Below, piece by piece: positions 52,655-64,000 of a DNA stretch of 64,000 nt; the stretch's first letter is position 1; every line of letters starts with the position of its first letter. The DNA comes from Bradyrhizobium genomosp. I (2014). GTDB lineage: Bacteria > Pseudomonadota > Alphaproteobacteria > Rhizobiales > Xanthobacteraceae. A model generated the notes under the pieces. It saw only the letters and a program-made list of their open reading frames with translations, did no database searches and was not told where the DNA came from. The stretch spans positions 1 through 64,000 of the forward strand of contig NZ_AJQE01000175.1 of assembly GCF_000261685.1 (NCBI RefSeq), in the 5' to 3' direction. Both the position numbers and the translations under genes were made by a program.

Positions 52655-55429
52655 ATGCATCACCCCGCTTCGAAGCCGCCCTTCGATCCCTCGATCCCGG
52701 TCTCGCCGAACAATCCCTGCCCGTTCCTGCGCGGCCTCGTCGGCGAAGGCTTCGTCGACGGCGGGACTGTCCCGCTCAACACGCTGTCGCAGACCATCGC
52801 GAATGCGACCGGCGAGACCGGGCTGAAGAAGGTCTCGGCCCGCATCCAGGTCCGCGGCGTTGCGCTCATCGCCAACGGCTTCCGTCACGTCCTGAAGAGC
52901 ATCTGGTCGGGCGCGCAGCTCGACGCGCTTCGCGGCGGCCCGCTCGACAAGCGCGGCGCCGGCTCGCGCATCCTCGGCGTCGACGGCAAGGTCAACGAGG
53001 ACGAGATCGCGCGGCTCGCGAGCTTCGGCCGGACCTACACCGACCCGAACACCGGCAGCAGCGAGCCCGGCCTCAACGCCGCGGAAATCAAGACTTTCAT
53101 GCGCGACAACCTCATGCGCGCCGGCAGCGCCGCACGCTGGTACTACCCGTTGCTGATGAAATTCGAATGGCCCATCCTCTTGAAGATCATCGGCAAGGGC
53201 AAGCGGGATGAGGAGCGCTATCTCAGCGTGGCCGACGTGCGCACGCTGTTCGAGCAGCGCAAATTCCCCGACCGCATCAACCAGCGAATCTTGTCGCAGC
53301 CGCTGCTGTCGGCCTGCCAGCTCCGCTTTCGCTGGGCGTTCGCGCTCACGGCGTTCGTCATCGGCCTTGGCCTGGTCGCCCTGGTGGCCGTCGCCGAATT
53401 CCCCAACCAGGTCCGCGCCATGCTGCCCCAGAAGGGCGTGCTTGTAAACCTGCTGCCGCCGCCCTTGCCTGCAGTCCCTGAAACGAAGGCAGCTTACTGG
53501 CTCGAGCAGAACTGGTCGCTGAAGGACCGGCATTGGTTCCACCATGCCAGCCAGGGCACCGCGACGTTCCCGGTGCCCTATGAGTGGTTCGTGGCGCTGG
53601 AGCAGCCACAGCTTCACCTGTTCTCGAAGCCGGGCATGGTCAAGGACAGCGCCTATCTCGAGCGCTTCGGCTTCATCCCGAGCCCGCAGACGATCCAGAC
53701 CGACACGGCGACGCTGCGCCGCTTCGGCTACGCCAATGTCTACGAGACGACACAGGTGTCGGACTGGTCGACGAGATGGACGCCGGCGGAGAACGTCGAC
53801 GGCCTGCCGGTCGGCTTCGCACGGATGACCGGTGTCGTCGATCCCGCGACGGGCCGCCGCGAAGAGGACAAGATCGGACTGACCTGCGCGGCATGTCATA
53901 CCGGCCATATCCACTATCAGGGCGTCGATGTCCGCTTCGACGGCGGCGCGGCGATGACCGACCTGAAGAAGCTCGAGCTCGCGACCGGTCTGTCGATCGC
54001 CTACACCCTGTACGTCCCATTCCGCTTCCAGCGCTTTGCCGATCGCGTGCTCGGTCCTGAGGCCAGCAAGACGGACCGCGCCGCGCTCAAGCAGAAGCTC
54101 GGCGCGATCGGCAGCTTCCTGATCGACTGGACCAAGAACTACGAGAAGACGATCGAGGGCAAGAAGACCTGGGACGGCAAGCAGCAACAGGACACCGAGG
54201 AAGGGTTCGGCCGTCTCGACGCTCTCAACCGCATCGGCAACCAGGTCTTTTCGCAGGACCTTGCTTTGAGCGGCGTCAAGGGATTCGAGAAGAACCTGCA
54301 TGCCCAGGACGCGCCGGTCAGCTACCCCGCGATCTGGACCGTGCCGTGGTTCAAGTTCGCCCAATACGATGCCTCGATCGAGCAGCCGTTGATCCGCAAC
54401 GCCGGCGAAGCCCTCGGCGTGACGGCGCTCCTCAACCTGTCCGACGCCTATCCGGAGGACAGGCTGTGGCGCTCCTCGGTGAACATCAGGACGCTCGGCT
54501 GGATCGAGGACATGCTGAGAGGTCCCGATCCGTTCAAGGCGGCCGATCCTTCCAGCGGACCGAGGTTCGGCGGCCTGCTCGCGCCGAAATGGCCCTCGCA
54601 GATCCTCGGCGACGCATGGAAGCTCAAGCCCGATCGCGTCGAGCGCGGCAGCGCCGTCTACGCCGAGATGTGCTCCGGCTGCCACCTGCCGGCCATCGAC
54701 ACCCCGGCCTTCTGGTCGTCGAAGCGCTGGGAGCCGAGCGGCGACAGCAGGGTTCTGAACGCGGTGACGATTCCTCTCGACGAGATCAAGACGGATCCAG
54801 AACAATCGCTTGTTCTCGGCAAGAGGACCGTCGATGTGCCCGGCTTCCTGAAGGTGAACACGGCCGACCTGCAGAAATGGTGGCAATGCGATGTCCCGAC
54901 CGCCAGCACCTCGCCCAACGAGATGGTCTATGCGCTCGGCCTGATGACGGTGGTCGATCTCGTCGCGCGCAAATGGATGGACGACGAGAAAATCCCGGAG
55001 GCCGAGCGGGGGAAGATATGGAATCTCGCACGCAAGAACTGCCTCAATCCCGCGCCTGATCCGCGCTATCGCGCGCGCCCGCTGAACGGCATCTGGGCGA
55101 CGGCGCCTTACCTGCACAACGGTTCGGTGCCTTCGCTGTACTGGTTGCTGAAGCCGGCGAGCGAGCGCCCGCAAAAATTCTGTATGGGCCGCCGCGACTA
55201 TGACCCTGACACCGTCGGCTTCGCAGTCATCGCCAACGACCGTTGCAAGACGGGTGAGACGGAGTTCTCCGCGACGGGATCTGACGGCAAGCCAATCCAG
55301 GGCAACAGCGTGCTCGGCCATTCCTTCGAGCTTAGGGAGGGCGAGCCGAAACGGCCGGGCGTCATCGGCCGCATGTTCAAGGACGATGCCGAGCGCTACG
55401 ATCTGATCGAGTATCTGAAGACGTTGTAG
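52655..55429 (+). CDS. Membrane-anchored di-haem cytochrome c peroxidase/RoxA-like protein
   Basis: 924 aa. Residues 1-220 are soluble, resembling a caleosin-like/EF-hand domain by eye (LGVDGKVNEDEIARLASF). One membrane span near 226-247 (FALTAFVIGLGLVALVAVAEF), then a large periplasmic part with two haem motifs, CAACH at 411-415 and CSGCH at 673-677. The layout fits the cytochrome-c-peroxidase/RoxA-RoxB family. Start ATG 52655 has AGGA 8 nt upstream. The N-terminal cytosolic domain fused to a di-haem part is unusual. Substrate unknown. Confidence 0.82.
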   Translation: MHHPASKPPFDPSIPVSPNNPCPFLRGLVGEGFVDGGTVPLNTLSQTIANATGETGLKKVSARIQVRGVALIANGFRHVLKSIWSGAQLDALRGGPLDKRGAGSRILGVDGKVNEDEIARLASFGRTYTDPNTGSSEPGLNAAEIKTFMRDNLMRAGSAARWYYPLLMKFEWPILLKIIGKGKRDEERYLSVADVRTLFEQRKFPDRINQRILSQPLLSACQLRFRWAFALTAFVIGLGLVALVAVAEFPNQVRAMLPQKGVLVNLLPPPLPAVPETKAAYWLEQNWSLKDRHWFHHASQGTATFPVPYEWFVALEQPQLHLFSKPGMVKDSAYLERFGFIPSPQTIQTDTATLRRFGYANVYETTQVSDWSTRWTPAENVDGLPVGFARMTGVVDPATGRREEDKIGLTCAACHTGHIHYQGVDVRFDGGAAMTDLKKLELATGLSIAYTLYVPFRFQRFADRVLGPEASKTDRAALKQKLGAIGSFLIDWTKNYEKTIEGKKTWDGKQQQDTEEGFGRLDALNRIGNQVFSQDLALSGVKGFEKNLHAQDAPVSYPAIWTVPWFKFAQYDASIEQPLIRNAGEALGVTALLNLSDAYPEDRLWRSSVNIRTLGWIEDMLRGPDPFKAADPSSGPRFGGLLAPKWPSQILGDAWKLKPDRVERGSAVYAEMCSGCHLPAIDTPAFWSSKRWEPSGDSRVLNAVTIPLDEIKTDPEQSLVLGKRTVDVPGFLKVNTADLQKWWQCDVPTASTSPNEMVYALGLMTVVDLVARKWMDDEKIPEAERGKIWNLARKNCLNPAPDPRYRARPLNGIWATAPYLHNGSVPSLYWLLKPASERPQKFCMGRRDYDPDTVGFAVIANDRCKTGETEFSATGSDGKPIQGNSVLGHSFELREGEPKRPGVIGRMFKDDAERYDLIEYLKTL

Positions 55430-55442
55430 CGGACTCCTGCTC

Positions 55443-55529
55443 CGTCATTGCGAGCGAGGCGAAGCAATCCAGACTCTTTCCGCGGAAGCAGCCTGGATTG
55501 TTTCGTCGCAAGAGCTCCTCGCAATGACG
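55443..55529. repeat. Palindromic REP-like element (copy 2 of 3)
   Basis: Begins CGTCATTGCGAGCGA and ends TCGCAATGACG, with CAATCCAGACT and CTGGATTG internally. The whole can fold back on itself. Between two convergent genes, where it could act as a transcript 3' structure. Confidence 0.85.
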
Positions 55530-55570
55530 ACGAATGAGGACTCTCCGCGAGCCAAACAGTCACTGCTGCC

Positions 55571-56518
55571 TCACTTGAACAGCGGCGTGCCCGGGACGAA
55601 GGCGTCGAAGGCCGCCCAGAACTGGGAGCGGTAGCGGTCCTGCTCCTGCAGGATCTCGTGCTTGGCGCCCGCGATCACAAGATGGGAGCCGGCGCGCAGA
55701 TGATAGGCGAACTCCTCGATCGCGGCGGTCGAGACCACGGTGTCGTTGGAGGCCGCCAGCATCAGGATCGGCTGGCGGATCTGGGAAGGGTAGTTCACGC
55801 GCTTGAAGGTGTGCATCGCGCGGAAGGCGGTATCGGCCCAGGCGACCGTCGGTGACGCCAGTCCGAGCGTCGGATCCTCCTCCAGGATCGCGGCATTGCG
55901 CGCATAGCGCACGGGATCGCTGGTCAGGGGATTGTTGATGAAAGGGTCGAGCCCGGTGAGACGGTCACTGCCGCCGGGGACGTAGCGGCCACCCTGCCCG
56001 AGCAGGCGCATCGTCTTCAGCATTGCACGGACGGGAAACGACGTGGTGTGGCCCGGCAGGTCGATCATCGGCGCCGACAGCACCATGCGGTCGAACCAGC
56101 GCTTGCCGGCATGGGCCACCCGCAGCATCACCGTGCCGCCCATCGAGTGGGCGAGCGCGAAGAAGGGCGGCGGGCAATCCGGCAGCACCACTTGCTGCAC
56201 GAAGGTCTCGACGTCGATCTCGAAATCGGAGAAGTCGCGCACATAGCCCTTGCGCGGATCGCGCAGGCGGCGCGAGGAATGGCCCTGCCCGCGCCAGTCG
56301 ATCATTGCCACCGCAAAGCCGCGGTCGCGCAGGTCACGCACGGTCTCGAAATATTTCTCGATCTGCTCGCTGCGTCCGGTGAAGACGCAGACGGTGCCCT
56401 TGCGGTTCGCCGGCGGCGCCCACCGCGCAAAGCGCAGCTCGGCGCCATCGGGGGTCTTGATGGTGCCGCTCACGACGTTTTCGGGAACGGGATTGGACGG
56501 GATCGAGACCAGCGTCAT
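55571..56518 (-). CDS. Alpha/beta hydrolase, lysophospholipase/monoacylglycerol-lipase type
   Basis: 315 aa, no signal peptide. Features: TVCVFTGRSEQIEKYFET, DWRGQGHSSR, nucleophile elbow ALAHSMGGT and the C-terminal ISGAKHE-like stretch VIAGAKHEILQE. GRSEQIEKYFE is typical of the PldB-type lysophospholipase L2 subfamily. Divergent from hsp20. Confidence 0.9.
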   Translation of the reverse strand: MTLVSIPSNPVPENVVSGTIKTPDGAELRFARWAPPANRKGTVCVFTGRSEQIEKYFETVRDLRDRGFAVAMIDWRGQGHSSRRLRDPRKGYVRDFSDFEIDVETFVQQVVLPDCPPPFFALAHSMGGTVMLRVAHAGKRWFDRMVLSAPMIDLPGHTTSFPVRAMLKTMRLLGQGGRYVPGGSDRLTGLDPFINNPLTSDPVRYARNAAILEEDPTLGLASPTVAWADTAFRAMHTFKRVNYPSQIRQPILMLAASNDTVVSTAAIEEFAYHLRAGSHLVIAGAKHEILQEQDRYRSQFWAAFDAFVPGTPLFK

Positions 56519-56576
56519 GTTTGGAAGTGCTAGAAATCAAGGGGCGGGAGCGCCGAAAAGGCGCTTATCCCGCCCT

Positions 56577-56604
56577 CTTGAACGCCGTCTCGTTCCACCC
56601 ATAT
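56577..56604 (+). promoter_or_regulatory. Sigma-32 (RpoH)-type promoter of hsp20
   Basis: CTTGAA (56577-56582), a 15-bp spacer, and CCCATAT (56598-56604) match the sigma-32 consensus CTTGAA-N13-17-CCCATNT. The start would be near 56611, leaving a leader of about 110 nt that contains the ROSE structure. Confidence 0.75.
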
Positions 56605-56619
56605 CATTTTCGTGCAGGC

Positions 56620-56722
56620 CGCTACCAGTGTTTCGGAACCGAAACGCCAGGCTGCACACAGACGAAAGCCCGGCCCGATGGCGGGCGGGTTAGCCAACAG
56701 TCGCTCAATGGAGGACTTGACC
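56620..56722 (+). promoter_or_regulatory. ROSE-type RNA thermometer in the hsp20 leader
   Basis: The final hairpin pairs GTCGCTC (56700-56706) with GAGGAC (56711-56716) around an AATG loop, hiding the GGAGGA ribosome site. One G is left bulged opposite it, the signature of ROSE elements (UYGCU facing AGGA) known from Bradyrhizobium small heat-shock genes. A perfect upstream hairpin GTTTCGG/CCGAAAC is at 56630-56645 and a GC-rich one at about 56668-56690. Heating would melt the last hairpin and free translation. Confidence 0.82.
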
Positions 56723-57190
56723 ATGCGTACCTACGATCTCACGCCGTTTTATCGTTCCACGGTCGGATTCGACCGCCTCTTCAACCTGCTCGATCAAGCC
56801 AGTTCGGACGGCAGCCCCGGCTACCCCCCGTACAACATCGAGCGTACCGGCGAGAACGCCTACCGCATCACCGTTGCGGTCTCCGGCTTCTCCAAGGATG
56901 AGCTCTCCATCGTCGCGAAGGAAAACACGCTGACGATCAAGGGCGAGAAAGTCGCCAACGAAAACAGCAAGAACGAAGTGCTCTACCGCGGCATCGCCGC
57001 GCGTGCGTTCGAGCGCGCCTTCCAGCTTGCCGACTTCGTGCAGGTGAAGGACGCCTCGCTCGAGAACGGGCTGCTTCACGTCGACCTCGTGCGCGAGATA
57101 CCCGAGGCCAAGAAGCCTCGCCAGATCGCGATCAACGCCGGCGCGCCGAAGGCGCCAGTGATCGAGGGCTCGGCCGCGCAAGCCGCCTAA
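56723..57190 (+). CDS. Small heat-shock protein, Hsp20/IbpA family
   Basis: 155 aa. Alpha-crystallin domain with YRITVAVSGFSKDELSIVAKENTLTIKG and the ENGLLHVDLVRE strand; opens MRTYDLTPFYRSTVGFDRLF like rhizobial class A Hsp20s. It holds unfolding proteins during heat stress. ATG 56723 follows GGAGGA, the site sequestered by the ROSE hairpin; the longer frame from 56612 is just leader. Ends in a terminator at 57216. Confidence 0.95.
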   Translation: MRTYDLTPFYRSTVGFDRLFNLLDQASSDGSPGYPPYNIERTGENAYRITVAVSGFSKDELSIVAKENTLTIKGEKVANENSKNEVLYRGIAARAFERAFQLADFVQVKDASLENGLLHVDLVREIPEAKKPRQIAINAGAPKAPVIEGSAAQAA

Positions 57191-57215
57191 GCCAAGCGAC
57201 TTCCAGGTTACGAAG

Positions 57216-57243
57216 ACGCCCCGGTGCCCCGGGGCGTTTTTTT
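57216..57243 (+). terminator. Rho-independent terminator of hsp20
   Basis: A 9-bp stem ACGCCCCGG/CCGGGGCGT (57216-57224, 57229-57237) with a 4-nt loop, running into seven T residues. Confidence 0.92.
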
Positions 57244-57246
57244 CTG

Positions 57247-57384
57247 CACGGCATCACCGAGCGCATGAACACCACCACGATCGCGCTCGATGCCGGTCAC
57301 CTCTCGCTGGTGTCGCATCCGAAGGAAGTGGCGAGTCTGATCCTGGAAGCGGCGAGGTATGGGCGGAGCCGAGCGCGATGCTGA
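57247..57384 (+). pseudogene. C-terminal remnant of an alpha/beta hydrolase gene
   Basis: The frame reads HGITERMNTTTIALDAGHLS then LVSHPKEVASLILEAA, which looks like the C-terminal end (catalytic His in GHLS) of alpha/beta hydrolases common in Bradyrhizobium. There is nothing upstream in this frame but the hsp20 terminator, so only about 40 codons of the gene survive. Confidence 0.6.
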
Positions 57385-57390
57385 AATGCA

Positions 57391-57424
57391 AAAGGCGCCT
57401 GAGGTCTCAGGTGCCTTTCGTTTT
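57391..57424. terminator. Hairpin terminator downstream of 57495-58250
   Basis: Near-perfect 13-bp inverted repeat AAAGGCGCCTGAG / CTCAGGTGCCTTT (57391-57403, 57406-57418). On the minus strand it is followed by a TTTTGCATTT-like run, on the plus strand by CGTTTT, so it can stop transcripts from both sides. Confidence 0.7.
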
Positions 57425-57494
57425 GGCCAACTCACTCCCCGATGTCGTCCTCACGATGGCGTGATGGGCACTGTCGCGTCAAACTCGCGTCGCC

Positions 57495-58250
57495 CTAATC
57501 CAGCCCCTGCGCGGCCGGCATCTCCTGCGTCGGCAGGATGGTAAGGGCAGGCTTGGCCTGGCCGACGGTTGGCGCGGCTGCATCGGCGGGCTTGGTCTGC
57601 GCGGCGGCCGCTTGCTGCGAAGGCTGCGCCCGCGGTGCCTGGGCCTGCTCCGCCACCGGTGCCGCCGGCTTCGCGGCAGCGACCGGCGTCTCGGCGCGCC
57701 GCGGGGCGGCCTTGGGCAGCGGCACGGCGCGGCTTGCCACATGCGGGATCGGAGCCGGCGGGCGCGGCGGACCGCTGCGGATCACGGTCGGCGGCGGCAG
57801 CGCGCTTTGCGGCCCGTAAGGCGCGACCGCGGGTTCGCCATAGGCGGGCGCCATGCCGTAGGCATCAGCGGCGGGCATGAAGCGTAAGATTCTTCCGTCA
57901 CGGGCGTCGATCGCCAGGCGGCCATCGTCGCCGCGGCGGTCGATCACCGCGATGGTGTAGACGCTGCCGCGCAGGCGCGGGATGCCGAGCGGCAAGAAGC
58001 CGTTTTCGCGCAGCACCGCATAGACCTCGGTGGCCGGCAAAAGCGCCGTGGCCGGGCCACGCTCTTCGTAGCCATAGCCGTAGCCGTAACGCGGCGGGGG
58101 CGGCGCGACCTCCGGCGGCGCATAGGGGCCGTCGAAATCCGACACCGCGATCACAGCCCCGCTCCGGATACCGCTCGCCGGAACCTGGGCGTGGCCCGCA
58201 CTTGCAGCCAACGCCAGCGCGGCGGCGACACATCCTGTGAAAAACTTCAT
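57495..58250 (-). CDS. Secreted Pro/Ala-rich protein of unknown function
   Basis: 251 aa with a signal peptide (GCVAAALALAASAGHAQ). A Pro/Gly/Tyr-rich region (PPPPRYGYGYGYEERG) leads into a small folded domain (VYAVLRENGFLPLGIPRLRG then VYTIAVIDRRGDDGRLAIDARDG) that resembles a PepSY-like fold by eye. The rest is a low-complexity Pro/Ala/Gln tail. ATG 58250 chosen by the signal peptide. Confidence 0.8.
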   Translation of the reverse strand: MKFFTGCVAAALALAASAGHAQVPASGIRSGAVIAVSDFDGPYAPPEVAPPPPRYGYGYGYEERGPATALLPATEVYAVLRENGFLPLGIPRLRGSVYTIAVIDRRGDDGRLAIDARDGRILRFMPAADAYGMAPAYGEPAVAPYGPQSALPPPTVIRSGPPRPPAPIPHVASRAVPLPKAAPRRAETPVAAAKPAAPVAEQAQAPRAQPSQQAAAAQTKPADAAAPTVGQAKPALTILPTQEMPAAQGLD

Positions 58251-58739
58251 GGTCGAGACGCTCCTGTCAGGCCCTCCGATGGCCCGCCCTCTTTCGCTTC
58301 TTGCGGCGTGGCGCACCTTCCGAAGGGTTGATCCGAAGCTTCGTGCGGGATTTCGGCGTCCGCGGGGCCGGATCGGGGCGCGCTTGCTTCAAAACCGCGG
58401 CCGTGAGGACGCGGAAGGCGCGATTGACAGTTCGGGAATCGGGACTTCCGCGCGCTTGTGTGCTAGACAAAAATTTGGCAAGGTGACGTTTAGGACAGGA
58501 AGACTGTCTCAATTTTGCTTGCGGCCCCGGCACAGGGATTGCAGCGAAAACCGGTGCTCTCGAGCGTCGGCAAGGTACCAGGCAAAGCCGCTCTCGGGGA
58601 CGAAGAGCGCCTAGGCCTGAATTTAAGAAAATGCGGCTCGCAGCGGACGAGCGGTGGCCCAGGAGCGGGTGCCGCGGGACGCCCAAGGTGCGCCGAAGGT
58701 GGCGGTGAGGCAGCTTGCCGCATGGAGAGGACAGGAACA
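58251..58739. other. 489-bp region upstream of gltB
   Basis: No supported gene. A TTGACA stands at 58424-58429 but no good -10 follows at the right distance. The frame open from 58515 into gltB is taken as leader because family-like sequence begins only after 58740. Confidence 0.45.
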
Positions 58740-63473
<4,734 letters not shown>

Positions 63474-63485
63474 GGCATCACACCC

Positions 63486-63569
63486 CGTCATTGCGAGCGA
63501 AGCGAAGCAATCCAGACTTTCTTCGAGGATACACTGGATTGCTTCGTCGCTTCGCTCCTCGCAATGACG
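63486..63569. repeat. Palindromic REP-like element (copy 3 of 3), between gltB and gltD
   Basis: Begins CGTCATTGCGAGCGAAGCGA and ends CTCGCAATGACG; the most symmetrical of the three copies. It fills most of the 142-bp gap between two genes of one pathway and can fold into a long hairpin in the mRNA. Confidence 0.9.
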
Positions 63570-63615
63570 GTTGAGGAAACAACAGACGAATTAGCCGGCA
63601 GGGACTTCGGGTTTA

Positions 63616-64000
63616 ATGGGCAAGATCACGGGTTTTCTGGAAATCGAACGGCACGACCGCAAGTACACCCCGGTCGCCGAGCGCGTGAAGCATTACAAGG
63701 AATTCGTCGTCCCCCTTTCCGAGAAGGAGGTGCGCGACCAGGCCGCGCGCTGCATGAACTGCGGCATTCCCTATTGCCACGGCACCGGCTCGGTCGCGCC
63801 CGGCACGCCCGGCTGCCCGGTCAACAACCAGATCCCCGACTGGAACGATCTCGTCTACCAGGGCAATTGGGAAGAGGCCTCGCGCAATCTGCACTCGACC
63901 AACAATTTCCCGGAGTTCACCGGCCGCATCTGCCCGGCGCCGTGCGAAGCGTCCTGCACGCTCAACATCGACGACAACCCCGTCACCATCAAGACCATCG
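63616..64000 (+). CDS. gltD: Glutamate synthase small subunit, N-terminal part (runs off the window)
   Basis: At least 128 aa from ATG 63616. [17 protein letters not shown] is the usual GltD start, followed by the N-terminal [4Fe-4S] cysteine set: [12 protein letters not shown], then [14 protein letters not shown], and [16 protein letters not shown]. The FAD and NADPH domains lie beyond position 64000. Confidence 0.95.
   Translation, partial: MGKITGFLEIERHDRKYTPVAERVKHYKEFVVPLSEKEVRDQAARCMNCGIPYCHGTGSVAPGTPGCPVNNQIPDWNDLVYQGNWEEASRNLHSTNNFPEFTGRICPAPCEASCTLNIDDNPVTIKTI

Noticed and set aside
52589-55321. 910-aa minus-strand frame
   Set aside because: Antisense to the di-haem cytochrome gene, low-complexity Arg/Ala/Leu composition, no domain.
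55443-55529. Insertion sequence or transposon end
   Set aside because: Short palindrome without transposase or target duplication; matches other intergenic copies, so it is a REP-like repeat.

Overview
The window looks like a chromosomal segment of a Bradyrhizobium-type alphaproteobacterium (Nitrobacteraceae). Signs are the high GC, genes on both strands with long spurious antisense frames, a DUF3551 secreted protein, FixJ/FixK-type regulators, an alphaproteobacterial CpdR, a candidate mmgR/suhB small RNA, a ROSE-type RNA thermometer and short palindromic repeats. No rRNA, CRISPR array, prophage or insertion sequence was seen. Only one tRNA is present. All family names are from reading the sequence, not from searches.

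Region 1 (1-3.3 kb) holds a membrane adenylate cyclase with a periplasmic CxxCH motif, divergent from a mandelate-racemase-like enolase-superfamily enzyme.

Region 2 (3.3-44.2 kb) is the interesting part. It is a block of short, tightly coupled operons, many headed by a 14-bp FNR/FixK palindrome (TTGA[C/T]-N4-[A/G]TCAA). I find nine good copies (6420, 10682, 17105, 19623, 25558, 31488, 33094, 40538, 43664) and two weaker ones with a GCAA half-site (23646, 24751). The operons encode: DUF3300/DUF2950 envelope proteins; an HlyD efflux module; polyphosphate kinase 2; an Orn/Lys/Arg-type decarboxylase with an AspT-like exchanger; a SulP transporter with a DUF1275 protein; a second AspT-like exchanger with two secreted proteins; single and tandem alpha/beta hydrolases with a K+ channel; a CoA-transferase with a MaoC protein; and a DUF3141 (PHA-synthase-like)-Pta-AckA-FabI operon. 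In the middle sit two FixK-like activators and a FixJ-like response regulator with no FixL beside it. I infer a locally encoded low-oxygen energy-maintenance regulon: substrate-level ATP from acetyl phosphate, polyphosphate-linked nucleotide phosphorylation, possible decarboxylation/antiport and envelope adaptation.

Region 3 (44.2-50.4 kb) is mostly housekeeping: DUF1622, tRNA-Val, cpdR, N-formylglutamate amidohydrolase, a candidate mmgR/suhB sRNA next to an inositol-monophosphatase-family gene (hisN), a LysR regulator divergent from a TauE/SafE permease, a GFA-family protein and a LysE exporter.

Region 4 (50.6-64 kb) has an adenylate cyclase with repeats, a membrane-anchored di-heme cytochrome c peroxidase/RoxA-like protein, a lysophospholipase-like hydrolase, an hsp20 gene with a sigma-32-type promoter and ROSE thermometer, a hydrolase remnant, a Pro/Ala-rich secreted protein, and gltB followed by gltD, which runs off the end.
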